64,000 nucleotides of DNA, from assembly GCA_963780715.1 (NCBI GenBank), contig CAWADK010000017.1:62001-126000 (forward strand), given 5' to 3'. How positions within the stretch are numbered: position 1 is the first letter of the stretch; each line of letters begins with the position of its first letter. Made by a program: the position numbers and the translations under genes. Under the pieces are notes generated by a model that searched no databases, was not told where the DNA came from, and saw only the letters and a list, made by a program, of their open reading frames with translations. The stretch comes from JALORV01 sp963780715. GTDB lineage: Bacteria; Pseudomonadota; Gammaproteobacteria; Burkholderiales; Burkholderiaceae_F. Below, piece by piece: positions 19,357-27,854 of this stretch.

Positions 19357-19569
19357 CTAGTACATCTTCTTCGGCAGCATCTGGCTGCGCAGGCGCTTGA
19401 AGTGTCGCTTGATCGCGGCGGACTTCTTCCGCTTGCGCTCGGCGGTCGGCTTCTCGTAGAACTCGCGCGCGCGCAGCTCTGTCAGAAGTCCGCTTTTCTC
19501 GATCGTGCGCTTGAAGCGGCGCAGCGCGACTTCGAACGGCTCGTTTTCCTTGACGCGAATGGTAGGCAT
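19357..19569 (-). CDS. rpsU: 30S ribosomal protein S21
   Basis: A 70-residue, strongly basic protein with the conserved S21 sequence: MPTIRVKENEPFEVALRRFK at the start and FYEKPTAERKRKKSAAIKRH in the middle. S21 sits on the 30S platform next to the 3' end of 16S rRNA and helps initiation. The start at 19569 is fixed by the family N-terminus. First gene of the rpsU-yqeY-dnaG-rpoD operon; a promoter is visible about 90 bases upstream. Confidence 0.97.
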   Translation of the reverse strand: MPTIRVKENEPFEVALRRFKRTIEKSGLLTELRAREFYEKPTAERKRKKSAAIKRHFKRLRSQMLPKKMY

Positions 19570-19658
19570 CGGTATCGGGTACTCGTGGATCGGGTGGACC
19601 AGCCGGCTTGAACCCAATCCGCTACGGCGTGGGAGTCGACCAAGCTGCAAAGCGCGCG

Positions 19659-19688
19659 AGTATAGCCCAATCCGCTTTCCGCAGACAA
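19659..19688 (-). promoter_or_regulatory. sigma-70 promoter of the rpsU operon
   Basis: On the minus strand: TTGTCT (19688-19683), an 18-base spacer and TATACT (19664-19659). It lies in the divergent rpsU/tsaD gap and would give a leader of about 80 bases before rpsU. Confidence 0.6.
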
Positions 19689-19750
19689 GTCAACGGCTTA
19701 GCCGTCTTTGTCGGCCCCGGCGGCCGAAGCCGGTCTCGTACACTGGACTC

Positions 19751-20776
19751 ATGCGGATCCTCGGGATCGAGACCTCCTGCGACGAAACCGGCGTTGCGCT
19801 TCTGGACAGCGAGCGCGGCCTGCTGGCCCAGGCGCTCCACTCGCAGGTCGACATGCACCAGGCCTACGGCGGCGTGGTGCCGGAACTCGCCTCACGCGAT
19901 CACATTCGCCGTGTTCTGCCGTTGCTCGACCGCGTCCTGCAGCAGGCGCAATGTCCCGCTTCCGGCATCGATGCCATTGCCGTGACCGCGGGTCCGGGGC
20001 TGGCCGGTGCATTGCTGGTCGGCAACAGCATCGGTCACGCCATCGGGTATGCGCTCGGCCGCCGCGTCGTCGAGGTGCACCATCTGGAGGGTCACCTCCT
20101 TTCGCCGCTTCTGGCCGAACCCGCCCCGGCCTTCCCGTTCGTCGCTTTGCTGGTTTCCGGAGGACACACGCAACTGATGCGCGTGGACGACTGGGGGCGC
20201 TACAGCCTGCTTGGTGAAACGCTCGACGACGCCGCCGGCGAAGCGTTCGACAAGACCGCACAGCTGCTGGGACTGGGCTACCCGGGCGGCCCCGCCGTGT
20301 CGCGGCTGGCGGAGTTCGGCATTGCAGGTGCACTGCGCCTGCCGCGGCCGATGCTCGGCAGCGGCAATCTGGACTTCAGCTTCAGCGGACTGAAGACCGC
20401 GGTGCTCACGGCGGTCCGACGCCAGAGCAACCTGTGCGAACAGGGCCGGGCCGACATCGCGCGTGCGTTCGTCGATGCCATCGTCGATGTGCTGGCCGCC
20501 AAGTCACGGCGCGCGCTCGAAGTGACCGGACTTAGGCGGCTCGTGGTCGCCGGTGGCGTCGGCGCCAATGTCCAGCTGCGGGCACGTTTGCTGGAGGACG
20601 CGCGCCGGCATGGCACCGAGGTCCACTTCCCGCCACTCGACCTTTGCACCGACAACGGCGCGATGATCGCGCTCGCGGGACTGGCCGCGCTGCGGCGGGT
20701 CAATCCGGCCGAGGTGGGCCGCAGCCTGGGCTATGTGGTGCACCCGCGCTGGTCGCTGGCCGAGGCTGCCGCCTGA
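19751..20776 (+). CDS. tsaD: tRNA N6-adenosine threonylcarbamoyltransferase TsaD
   Basis: A 341-residue ASKHA-fold enzyme that transfers threonylcarbamoyl to A37 of ANN-decoding tRNAs, with TsaB and TsaE. Visible motifs: MRILGIETSCDETGVALLD start, the iron-binding histidines His111 and His115 in HHLEGH, VSGGHTQLM, EAFDKTAQLLGLGYPGGP and the C-terminal PLDLCTDNGAMIA. Length is normal. The ATG at 19751 is chosen because it starts the conserved N-terminus. Divergent from rpsU and convergent with plsY (six-base gap). Confidence 0.97.
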   Translation: MRILGIETSCDETGVALLDSERGLLAQALHSQVDMHQAYGGVVPELASRDHIRRVLPLLDRVLQQAQCPASGIDAIAVTAGPGLAGALLVGNSIGHAIGYALGRRVVEVHHLEGHLLSPLLAEPAPAFPFVALLVSGGHTQLMRVDDWGRYSLLGETLDDAAGEAFDKTAQLLGLGYPGGPAVSRLAEFGIAGALRLPRPMLGSGNLDFSFSGLKTAVLTAVRRQSNLCEQGRADIARAFVDAIVDVLAAKSRRALEVTGLRRLVVAGGVGANVQLRARLLEDARRHGTEVHFPPLDLCTDNGAMIALAGLAALRRVNPAEVGRSLGYVVHPRWSLAEAAA

Positions 20777-20782
20777 AGCGAG

Positions 20783-21415
20783 TCAGACCCGCGGCAGCGC
20801 GTCCTTGCTCTTCTCGCCGAAGCGCCGTTCCTTGCCCGCCATCAGGTTGCGTATGTTGGCCTGGTGCCGGTAGATGACGAAACCGGCGATCACCACCAAC
20901 GCGATGAAGCGCTCGTCGAAGCCCCAGCCGAGAGCCGAGTAGAACGCAGCAAACACGGCAGCGACCAGGGCCGCCAGCGACGAGTAGCGAAAGAAGAAGG
21001 CGATGATCAGCCACGTGACGCCGGTGGCGAGCGCCAGCCAGGGATTGAAGGCCAGGATGACACCGGCCGCCGTGGCCACGCCTTTGCCACCCTTGAAATG
21101 GAAGTAGACGGGATAAAGGTGGCCAAGAAACACGGCCAGGCCAGACAGGGCAATGCCCCAGTCGCCCACGCCCAGCGCCGGGCCATAACGCTGGACCAGC
21201 CACACGGCCAGCCAGCCCTTGACGGCGTCACCGACCAGCGTCAACACGGCGGCCAGCTTGTTGCCCGATCGGAGCACGTTGGTTGCACCCGGATTGCCGG
21301 AGCCGTAGGAACGCGGGTCGGCCAGCCCGAAAACCCGACTCACCAGGACGGCGAACGAAACGGAGCCGATCAGGTAAGCAGCCAGGATTGCCAGCAAGGT
21401 CCACACGATCGCCAT
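20783..21415 (-). CDS. plsY: glycerol-3-phosphate acyltransferase PlsY
   Basis: A five-helix inner-membrane acyltransferase (210 residues) that uses acyl-phosphate to make lysophosphatidic acid. All three signature loops are present: GSVSFAVLVSR plus SYGSGNPGATNVLRSGNK, FKGGKGVAT and NIRNLMAGKERR near the end. Two ATGs are adjacent; AAGGAG is spaced five bases from the one at 21415 and only two from the one at 21418, so I choose 21415. It directly follows ybaK, whose stop overlaps the first ATG. Confidence 0.95.
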   Translation of the reverse strand: MAIVWTLLAILAAYLIGSVSFAVLVSRVFGLADPRSYGSGNPGATNVLRSGNKLAAVLTLVGDAVKGWLAVWLVQRYGPALGVGDWGIALSGLAVFLGHLYPVYFHFKGGKGVATAAGVILAFNPWLALATGVTWLIIAFFFRYSSLAALVAAVFAAFYSALGWGFDERFIALVVIAGFVIYRHQANIRNLMAGKERRFGEKSKDALPRV

Positions 21416-21417
21416 CA

Positions 21418-21909
21418 TCACTCCTTGATTGCGCAGTCGACCGGGCGCGCCGCCAGACATTGCGTCAGCACCTTCGGATCGAGGCCGACGAGATACCCGC
21501 GCCGCCCGCCGTTGATGAAGATGCGCGGCAGGTCGAGCACGCTGCGCTCGACGAAGACTGGCATCGCCTTGCGGGTCCCGAACGGCGACGTGCCGCCGAC
21601 GAGATACCCCGAGTGGCGCTGCGCCACTTCGGGACGGCAGGGTTCGATGCGCTTGCGATCGATCTGGCGCGCGAGGTTCTTAGTCGACACGGTGCAGTCT
21701 CCGTGCATCAGGACGATCAGCGGCTCACCGTCCTCGTCCTGCAGGATCAGCGTCTTGACCACGGCGTGCTCGTCGACACCGAGTTCACGCGCGGACACCG
21801 CGGTGCCGCCATGCTCGACGTACTCGTACACGTGCTCGGTGAACGCGATCCTGTGTTGTCGCAGGTACTGCGTCGCCGGAGTCTCCGACACATGCTTCGC
21901 CTTGCCCAT
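21418..21909 (-). CDS. ybaK: Cys-tRNA(Pro)/Cys-tRNA(Cys) deacylase, YbaK/EbsC family
   Basis: A 163-residue YbaK-type trans-editing protein that hydrolyses Cys mischarged on tRNA-Pro. Recognised by VSARELGVDEHAVVKTLILQD, the KNLARQ region corresponding to the catalytic lysine segment, and GYLVGGTSPFGTRKAMPVFVE with the conserved GGxSPxG loop. Length matches the family (about 160). It lies between xerD and plsY on the same strand and its stop overlaps the plsY start region. Confidence 0.93.
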   Translation of the reverse strand: MGKAKHVSETPATQYLRQHRIAFTEHVYEYVEHGGTAVSARELGVDEHAVVKTLILQDEDGEPLIVLMHGDCTVSTKNLARQIDRKRIEPCRPEVAQRHSGYLVGGTSPFGTRKAMPVFVERSVLDLPRIFINGGRRGYLVGLDPKVLTQCLAARPVDCAIKE

Positions 21910-21945
21910 GGCGCGCGAGTGTAGCGAGGGGTGCGTCCCTCGGAG

Positions 21946-22827
21946 CTAGCCGCGCGGATGGTGTTCGGCGTGCAGCGCCTTCAGGCGCGCGCGCGCGACA
22001 TGCGTGTAGATCTGAGTCGTCGAGATGTCCGCATGACCCAGCAGGAGCTGGACCACGCGCAGGTCCGCCCCATGGTTGAGCAGATGGGTGGCGAACGCGT
22101 GCCGCAGCCCGTGGGGTGATAGCGGCGCCCTGATGTCCGCCTTGGCCGCGTAGCGCTTCACCAGGATCCAGAACATCTGTCGCGTCATGGGCGCCGCACG
22201 CTGCGTCACGAACACCGCGTCGGCAACACGACCGGCCAGCAGGTCCGGCCGCGCGCCAGCAAGATAACGTTCGACCCACGCGCGCGCTTCCTCACCGAGC
22301 GGCACGATGCGCTCCTTCGATCCTTTGCCGACGACGCGTACCAGTCCCTCGGTCAAAGACAGTTCGCCGAGCTTCAGGCCGACCAGTTCGGACACGCGCA
22401 ATCCTGCGGCGTATAGCACTTCGAACATCGCTCGATCACGCAAGCCGAGCGCAGTCGCAACGTCGGGCGCGGCCAGCAAGGTCTCCACCTGCGCTTCGCT
22501 GATCGTCACCGGGAAGCGCGCTGCGCGTCGTGCCGCGTGCAGTCGCAACGTGGGGTCGACCGCGATCACGCGCTCGCGCAGCGCCCAGCGATAGAAGCGT
22601 CGCAGCACCGCCAACCGCCGATTAGCGGTGGCGGCACGGGTGGCAGCATGCTGGCTGGCGAAGTAGGCGGCCAGGTCGGCCTCACCGGCGCCCACCAGCG
22701 AGGTCTCACGCGAAGCCAGCCATCGACCCAGGCCGTCCAGGTCACGTCGGTACGCCGCCAGCGTATTGCGTGCCAGTCCGTCTTCCAGCCAGAGCGAATC
22801 GAGAAAGCGGTCGACCAGCAGGTCCAT
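21946..22827 (-). CDS. xerD: site-specific tyrosine recombinase XerD
   Basis: A 293-residue tyrosine recombinase that with XerC resolves chromosome dimers at dif. The N-terminal core-binding domain (residues 1-95) includes LARNTLAAYRRDL. The catalytic domain has the full set Arg144 (GLRVSEL), Lys168 (GKGSKER), His239 and Arg242 (HGLRHAF), His265 (LLGHADI) and Tyr274 (TQIYTH). Its setting among housekeeping genes and the close match to the standard length favour XerD over a mobile integrase. XerC is not in the window. Confidence 0.93.
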   Translation of the reverse strand: MDLLVDRFLDSLWLEDGLARNTLAAYRRDLDGLGRWLASRETSLVGAGEADLAAYFASQHAATRAATANRRLAVLRRFYRWALRERVIAVDPTLRLHAARRAARFPVTISEAQVETLLAAPDVATALGLRDRAMFEVLYAAGLRVSELVGLKLGELSLTEGLVRVVGKGSKERIVPLGEEARAWVERYLAGARPDLLAGRVADAVFVTQRAAPMTRQMFWILVKRYAAKADIRAPLSPHGLRHAFATHLLNHGADLRVVQLLLGHADISTTQIYTHVARARLKALHAEHHPRG

Positions 22828-22996
22828 CGACGCTACTGGCCTGCTGTTGCTGATGAGTGCATCGAGGGCCGGGCCAGGCGCAACGGGCGCACGAGGTGCC
22901 CCGCGTCAGATGCCGCGCGCATGTTCGCAAGGAAGACGACGCAGAAGTCGGCTGACCGGGCTGGCAGACGACCCCTGAGTTCGCCGTTGTGGACCA

Positions 22997-23515
22997 CTAA
23001 AGCAGTGTCCCGACCAATGCGTGTTCATGCTCCAGCAGCCAGCGTTTCACGGACAGTGCGAAACCCGAGCGCGCATGGGCGAATCCGCCGAGACTCGTGG
23101 CACCGATCACGCGATGACAGGGAATGATCAGCGGCAGGCGATTGTCGCCGCACGCCTGGCCTACGGTCCGCGCCGGCGCGTCAAGTTCAGCCGCCAGTTC
23201 GCCATAGCGCCGCGTCTGTCCGCGCGGAATCGCCGAAATGGATTCCCACACCCGGCGCTGAAATGGCGTGCCTGCGATCCGCAGCGGCAGGTCGAAGCGA
23301 AAGTCAGCATCCAGGAAGTACTGCTCGAGCTGCGCCGCCACATCGGCACCCAGCGCGCTCGTCGCCGCGCTCGCCGGCTGCGCCGGCAGGAAATGCAGCG
23401 CCACGACCTGGCCGTCTGCCGTCTCGACACCGACCGCACCGAACGGCGCCGTGACGACCGCGTCATAGCGCGCGCCCGCCGTTGTCCCGGTGGAGCACGT
23501 CGGTGTCAGGCTCAT
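22997..23515 (-). CDS. ogt: methylated-DNA--protein-cysteine methyltransferase
   Basis: A 172-residue suicide DNA-repair protein that removes the methyl group of O6-methylguanine onto Cys133 in the conserved IPCHRVIG. The helix-turn-helix with the arginine finger region (IPRGQTRRYGELA, then ARTVGQACGDN) is present, preceded by a less conserved N-terminal domain (FGAVGVETADGQVVAL). No Ada-type regulatory domain, so it is an Ogt-type protein. It lies downstream of ispH with a 60-base gap. Confidence 0.93.
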   Translation of the reverse strand: MSLTPTCSTGTTAGARYDAVVTAPFGAVGVETADGQVVALHFLPAQPASAATSALGADVAAQLEQYFLDADFRFDLPLRIAGTPFQRRVWESISAIPRGQTRRYGELAAELDAPARTVGQACGDNRLPLIIPCHRVIGATSLGGFAHARSGFALSVKRWLLEHEHALVGTLL

Positions 23516-23575
23516 GCGTCGCCGTGACTCGACGGATTCGCTGTCATGGCCCAGGTCAACGAAGGTCGATGCGGG

Positions 23576-24508
23576 CTAGGCTGCCGCTCGACCGAGACCC
23601 TTGGGCATCGGGAACACGACGTCCTCGGTAACGCCCTGCAGGACGCGAACGTGTGTGCCCCCCAGCGCGCGCAGCGCGGTGATCAGCTCTTCCACCAGTA
23701 CCTCCGGCGCGGATGCCCCCGCGGTGACACCCACGCGGCGCTTTCCGTGGAACCACGCCGGGTCCAGCTGCGCGGCCGTATCCACCAGGTAGGCCGGAAC
23801 GCCAAAGCGCTCCGCCACTTCGCGCAGTCGATTCGAGTTGGAGCTGTTGGGGCTTCCGACCACGACGACGATGTCGACCTGAGGCGCCATGAACTTGACG
23901 GCGTCCTGGCGATTCTGTGTGGCGTAGCAGATGTCTGCCTTCTTCGGTTCCGCGATCTTCGGAAATCGCTGCTTGAGCGCACCGATCACGGCGGCTGCAT
24001 CGTCCAGCGACAGCGTTGTCTGCGTCACGTAGGCCAGCCGCTCGGGATCACGGACCGTCAGGCCTGCAATGTCATCCACCGTCTCGACCAGGTGCATTCC
24101 GTCGGCGAGCTGGCCCATGGTCCCTTCGACTTCAGGATGGCCCTGGTGGCCGATCATCACGATCTCGTATCCCGCGGCATGCATCTTTGCAACTTCGACG
24201 TGGACCTTGGTCACGAGCGGGCAGGTGGCGTCGAACACGCGCAGGCCGCGCTGCTCGGCATCCGCCTGCACCGCCTTCGATACGCCGTGGGCAGAAAACA
24301 CGACGGTGCCGCCGCCCGGCACCTCGTCGAGTTCGTTGACGAATACGGCACCTTTGCGGCGCAGATCATCGACGACGTAGGTGTTGTGGACGATCTCGTG
24401 CCGGACGTAAATTGGCGCACCGTACGCCTTCAGCGCCCGCTCGACGATCTCGATCGCGCGGTCGACGCCTGCGCAGAACCCGCGCGGCTGGGCCAGCACC
24501 ACTTCCAT
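23576..24508 (-). CDS. ispH: 4-hydroxy-3-methylbut-2-enyl diphosphate reductase
   Basis: A 310-residue Fe-S enzyme for the last step of the MEP isoprenoid pathway, converting HMBPP to IPP and DMAPP. The three cluster cysteines are in PRGFCAGVDRA, DATCPLVTKVH and ADICYATQNRQ, and the substrate-binding SSNSNRL and TAGASAPEVLVEELI segments are intact. The ATG is two bases from the fkpB stop, so the fkpB-ispH pair, a common proteobacterial order, is co-transcribed. Confidence 0.97.
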   Translation of the reverse strand: MEVVLAQPRGFCAGVDRAIEIVERALKAYGAPIYVRHEIVHNTYVVDDLRRKGAVFVNELDEVPGGGTVVFSAHGVSKAVQADAEQRGLRVFDATCPLVTKVHVEVAKMHAAGYEIVMIGHQGHPEVEGTMGQLADGMHLVETVDDIAGLTVRDPERLAYVTQTTLSLDDAAAVIGALKQRFPKIAEPKKADICYATQNRQDAVKFMAPQVDIVVVVGSPNSSNSNRLREVAERFGVPAYLVDTAAQLDPAWFHGKRRVGVTAGASAPEVLVEELITALRALGGTHVRVLQGVTEDVVFPMPKGLGRAAA

Positions 24509-24510
24509 TT

Positions 24511-24969
24511 TCAGAGTACTCCGACGATCTGAACGTCAAAACGAACCGGCAGGCCGGCCAGCGGATGGTTGAAATCCACGACGACGCGCTCGCCGCCGTG
24601 CTCCTTCAGTACCCCCGAGAAGCGCACGCCCTCGGGGCTTGCAAACTCGACGACGTCGCCCGGGACATACTCCGCATCGCGCTCGGCGTTCGCATCGAAG
24701 ACCGCACGCGAGAGCACCTGAACGAGGTCCGGACTGCGCATCCCGAAGCCCTCCCCCGAAGCCAGATCGAACCGCTCGCGTGCGCCTTCCGCCAGTCCGA
24801 TGAGACGAGCCTCCAGCGGCGCCGCCAGCTCGTGGGCACCAATCGTCAAGGTCGCCGGCCTGGACTCGAAGGTGCTGATCACTTCGCGCTCCTCGTCGCC
24901 GACGATCACCGCGATACGATAATGCAGCGTGACATGCGAGCCGGTCGCAATGCGGGAACAGTCGGCCAT
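24511..24969 (-). CDS. fkpB: FKBP-type peptidyl-prolyl isomerase, SlpA/FkpB-like
   Basis: A 152-residue cytoplasmic SlyD/SlpA-type FKBP. Features: VTLHYRIAVIVGDEEREVISTF, the LEARLIGLAEGARERF segment, an inserted-in-flap chaperone domain, and the C-terminal VVVDFNHPLAGLPVRFDVQIVGV that marks the SlpA group. It catalyses prolyl isomerisation and assists folding. First gene of a minus-strand run fkpB-ispH-ogt-xerD-ybaK-plsY; divergent from radC. Confidence 0.92.
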   Translation of the reverse strand: MADCSRIATGSHVTLHYRIAVIVGDEEREVISTFESRPATLTIGAHELAAPLEARLIGLAEGARERFDLASGEGFGMRSPDLVQVLSRAVFDANAERDAEYVPGDVVEFASPEGVRFSGVLKEHGGERVVVDFNHPLAGLPVRFDVQIVGVL

Positions 24970-24998
24970 GACGATCGATTCTAGTCGAGGCAGTGCAC

Positions 24999-25673
24999 GT
25001 GACGATCAAGGACTGGCCTGAGGACGAGCGCCCGCGCGAGCGCCTGCTCGCGCATGGGCCGCAGGTGCTGTCCGATGCGGAGCTGGTCGCGCTCTTCCTG
25101 CGCACCGGAACAGCCGGACGGACCGCGCTGGACGTCGGCCGTGAAGCCCTGACGCGCTTCGGCGGCCTCAGCGGCCTGCTGGCGGCGGCACCCTCGGAGC
25201 TGACATCGATTCCCGGGCTCGGGCCGGCCAAGTCGGCGCAACTGCAGGCCGTGCTGGAACTCGCACGCCGTTCGCTGCGAGAAGACGTCCGGCGCGAAAC
25301 AGCGCTGAGTTCGCCCGGCGCGGTACGCGACTACCTGCGCCTCACATTGGGCCGCCGTGAACACGAGGTGTTCGTCGCCCTCTTCCTCGACGCGCAGAAT
25401 CGCCTGCTGGTGACGGAGGAACTGTTCCGCGGCACACTGACCCAGACCAGTGTCTACCCGCGTGAAGTCGTCAAGCGGGCGCTGGCGCTGAACGCCGCCG
25501 CGGTCATCTTCGCCCACAACCACCCTTCGGGCGTGGCCGAGCCCAGCCGCAGCGACGAGATGCTGACGGCCAGCCTGCGCCAGGCTCTGGCCCTGGTTGA
25601 CGTGCGGGTACTGGACCACCTCATCGTCGCGGGTCCGGCGATCGTGTCTTTCGCGGAGCGCGGACTGCTCTGA
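24999..25673 (+). CDS. radC: RadC/YsaA family JAB-domain protein
   Basis: A 224-residue RadC protein: N-terminal MTIKDWPEDERPRERLLAHG with a helix-hairpin-helix region (LTSIPGLGPAKSAQLQAVLEL), then the MPN/JAMM domain with AHNHPSGVAEPSRSDE. Despite the name the family role in DNA repair is unproven. I place the start at the GTG at 24999 because the family begins with this MxIKDWP stretch and GAGG lies eight bases upstream; a GTG two codons earlier is too close to it. Confidence 0.92.
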   Translation: MTIKDWPEDERPRERLLAHGPQVLSDAELVALFLRTGTAGRTALDVGREALTRFGGLSGLLAAAPSELTSIPGLGPAKSAQLQAVLELARRSLREDVRRETALSSPGAVRDYLRLTLGRREHEVFVALFLDAQNRLLVTEELFRGTLTQTSVYPREVVKRALALNAAAVIFAHNHPSGVAEPSRSDEMLTASLRQALALVDVRVLDHLIVAGPAIVSFAERGLL

Positions 25674-25738
25674 CCGGCGCGCAGCTTGCCCGCCGGTCCT
25701 GTCGGGCGATGGCCCGGTTGGCCTCCACCCTCCTCAGC

Positions 25739-25768
25739 TTGCTGCATAACCGCAAAAACGCTTACAAT
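25739..25768 (+). promoter_or_regulatory. sigma-70 promoter of rpmB-rpmG
   Basis: TTGCTG, an 18-base spacer and TACAAT, in an A-rich pocket of otherwise GC-rich DNA. Transcription from here would leave a leader of about 210 bases before rpmB. Confidence 0.65.
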
Positions 25769-25849
25769 GCGCGGCTTTGCGTTGATCCGCCCAGCGTTTC
25801 CGGCGTCCGACTTGAGGTTGGTTGGCGGTGGTTCCCGGGGGTGGTGGTT

Positions 25850-25894
25850 CCGAGGCGGTCTGGGGAATGCCCCGAAGCACATGGCATGCCTCGG
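25850..25894 (+). promoter_or_regulatory. structured leader upstream of rpmB
   Basis: A nested stem-loop in the rpmB 5' leader: outer stem CCGAGGC/GCCTCGG (25850-25856 with 25888-25894) and inner stem GGGG/CCCC (25862-25865 with 25870-25873). The gap 25674-25985 contains the promoter above and this structure but no gene. A ribosomal-protein autoregulatory leader is possible; no known family was recognised. Confidence 0.45.
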
Positions 25895-25985
25895 TTCCCC
25901 GGCGGTTCACAGCGCAGCGAGTTCGCAGCCCGGCCACCGAGTTTCCGCCGGACACAGAGAGCACAGGAAAGTACAGGAGCTTCAA

Positions 25986-26225
25986 ATGGCACGCGTGTGT
26001 CAAGTAACCGGCAAACGGCCCATGGTGGGCAACAATGTCTCCCATGCCAACAACAAGACGAAGCGGCGCTTCATGCCCAACCTGCAGTACCGTCGTTTCT
26101 GGGTGGAAAGCGAGAATCGCTGGGTGCGCCTGCGCCTGACGAACGCCGCGCTGCGCACGATCGACAAGAAGGGTCTGGACGTCGTGCTCGCCGAACTGCG
26201 CGAGCGTGGCGAACTGCACGGCTGA
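25986..26225 (+). CDS. rpmB: 50S ribosomal protein L28
   Basis: A 79-residue L28: MARVCQVTGKRPMVGNNVSH, KTKRRFMPNLQYRRFW and the C-terminal TIDKKGLDVVLAELRERGE. The normal bacterial length is 77-79. The start is fixed by the family N-terminus, with AGGAG 8 bases upstream. Followed by rpmG after 48 bases, the standard rpmB-rpmG pair, preceded by radC as in many proteobacteria. Confidence 0.97.
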   Translation: MARVCQVTGKRPMVGNNVSHANNKTKRRFMPNLQYRRFWVESENRWVRLRLTNAALRTIDKKGLDVVLAELRERGELHG

Positions 26226-26273
26226 GCCGCGCCGCCCGACATCACTGCGCGATCAGCCCACTAGGAGATCATC

Positions 26274-26441
26274 ATGGCCAAAGGCGCCCGCGAAAAGGTC
26301 AAGCTCGAGTCCACGGCCGGTACCGGTCACTTCTATACGACGTCGAAGAACAAGAAAACGACGCCTGACAAACTGCAACTGATGAAGTTCGATCCGAAAG
26401 CGCGCAAGCACGTCGCCTACAAGGAAACGAAGCTCAAGTAA
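26274..26441 (+). CDS. rpmG: 50S ribosomal protein L33
   Basis: A 55-residue basic protein starting MAKGAREKVKLESTAGTGHF and ending KARKHVAYKETKLK. It is the zinc-free (C-minus) form of L33, lacking the CxxC pairs. AGGAG lies just upstream of the ATG at 26274. It forms an operon with rpmB and is followed 21 bases later by a strong terminator. Confidence 0.96.
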   Translation: MAKGAREKVKLESTAGTGHFYTTSKNKKTTPDKLQLMKFDPKARKHVAYKETKLK

Positions 26442-26462
26442 GTCGCAGACAGCTTGCAAAAC

Positions 26463-26492
26463 AAAAAGCCCGGCGTACTGCCGGGCTTTTTT
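26463..26492 (+). terminator. Rho-independent terminator after rpmG
   Basis: Stem AAAAAGCCCGGC / GCCGGGCTTTTT with a five-base loop and a six-T tract. The A-run on the other side could also terminate the convergent desaturase gene. Confidence 0.92.
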
Positions 26493-26520
26493 CTTGGCGA
26501 CAGCGCCCCGGCGCGTGACG

Positions 26521-27720
26521 CTACGCCGCTGCGGTCCGATAGCTGCGAATGCGCAGCGCGGCGTCCTCGAGAGCGCGGATGCGGCTCGCTTCGGCGCGGG
26601 CGATCCAGTCCTGCAGGTGCGCGAGCATCTGCTCACGCGACGCTGAACTCTTTTCCCAGGTCTTTGTGAGTTCGGTCCGCATCTCCACCAGCGTCCTGAG
26701 CACGCCGCTGCGCGCCATCAGGTCGCTCAACGAGCGCTGTTCGGCCGCCGGCAGGGCCGCGACATCACCCTTGCGCAGCCAGTGCTTGAGCTTGGCAAAA
26801 CGGGCCCGGTCGGCAGCGGGAAGCTCAAGGTTGCCGAGTTCTGCGCGGTAGACCTGCTTCAGGTTGCGGGCGTACTTGGCGAGCAGGTCGTAGCGGTTGG
26901 CGATGACCGCCTGCAGCGTCTCGAGATCAACGGCGGGCTTGGGTTCGGCGACCTTCGGCACGGGCGCCACTCGCAGGACCTTGGCGAGCCCCACGGCCTG
27001 CATGGCACGGATGTACACCCAGCCGATGTCGAATTCGAACCAGCGGAGGGCAAACTTCGCCGAGGTCGGATGCGTGTGGTGATTGTTGTGCAGTTCCTCG
27101 CCGCCGATCAGGATGCCCCAGGGTGAAATGTTGGTGCTGGCATCCGGTGCGTCGTAGTTGCGATAACCCCAGTAGTGCCCGATGCCGTTGATGACGCCGG
27201 CCGCGAAAAATGGAATCCAGATCATCTGAACCGCCCAGATCGCCAGTCCGGCCGCACCGAACAGGATCAGGTCGACACCCAGCATGACGCCGACGCCCTG
27301 CCAGGTGTATTTCGAGTAGACATTCCGCTCGACCCAGTCATTCGGGGTGCCGTGGCCGTAGCGGGACAGCGTTTCGGTGTTCTTCGCTTCCGCCTGGTAC
27401 AGCTCGGCGCCGGTCCACAGCACCGTCTTGATGCCGCGGGTCTGTGGACTGTGCGGATCTTCGATCGTCTCGCACTTGGCGTGGTGCTTGCGATGAATCG
27501 AGACCCACTCGCGGGTCTGCATGCCGGTGGTGAGCCAGAGCCAGGCGCGGAAGAAATTCGCCACCAGCGGATGCAGGTCCAGCGCCCGATGGGCCTGGCT
27601 GCGGTGCAGGTAGATCGTGACAGCCGCGATCGTGACGTGGGTCAGTGCAAGTGCGGCCAGAACGAGCTGCCACCAGCTTAGCTGCAGCAACCCGCCGTCC
27701 AGGAATTCAAGCAGATACAT
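26521..27720 (-). CDS. acyl-CoA/acyl-lipid desaturase (stearoyl-CoA desaturase-like)
   Basis: A 399-residue integral-membrane di-iron desaturase. The histidine boxes are HRSQAH, SIHRKHH and NNHHTHP, spread between hydrophobic segments (about residues 15-45 and 160-205), matching the delta-9 desaturase family that introduces a double bond into saturated acyl chains. The start at 27720 (MYLLEFLDGG) has AGGA upstream. The last ~150 residues are a charged helical region beyond the catalytic part, with no recognised domain. It is convergent with rpmB-rpmG. Confidence 0.9.
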   Translation of the reverse strand: MYLLEFLDGGLLQLSWWQLVLAALALTHVTIAAVTIYLHRSQAHRALDLHPLVANFFRAWLWLTTGMQTREWVSIHRKHHAKCETIEDPHSPQTRGIKTVLWTGAELYQAEAKNTETLSRYGHGTPNDWVERNVYSKYTWQGVGVMLGVDLILFGAAGLAIWAVQMIWIPFFAAGVINGIGHYWGYRNYDAPDASTNISPWGILIGGEELHNNHHTHPTSAKFALRWFEFDIGWVYIRAMQAVGLAKVLRVAPVPKVAEPKPAVDLETLQAVIANRYDLLAKYARNLKQVYRAELGNLELPAADRARFAKLKHWLRKGDVAALPAAEQRSLSDLMARSGVLRTLVEMRTELTKTWEKSSASREQMLAHLQDWIARAEASRIRALEDAALRIRSYRTAAA

Positions 27721-27854
27721 GAAGGGATTTTCCTCAGAGAACGCCGACTTCCGGGAACCGCGGCGCTGTGCGTCGACAAGGGGCGGATTGTACCGGTCAT
27801 CGTCGCTTCCCCTTTCACTCCCAGATCCGGCCAAATTGAGCCGAATCAAGGGGT

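Noticed and set aside
21946..22827. XerD-like recombinase as an integrase of a mobile element
   Set aside because: Full XerD length and motifs, housekeeping neighbours, no att-like repeats or cargo genes.
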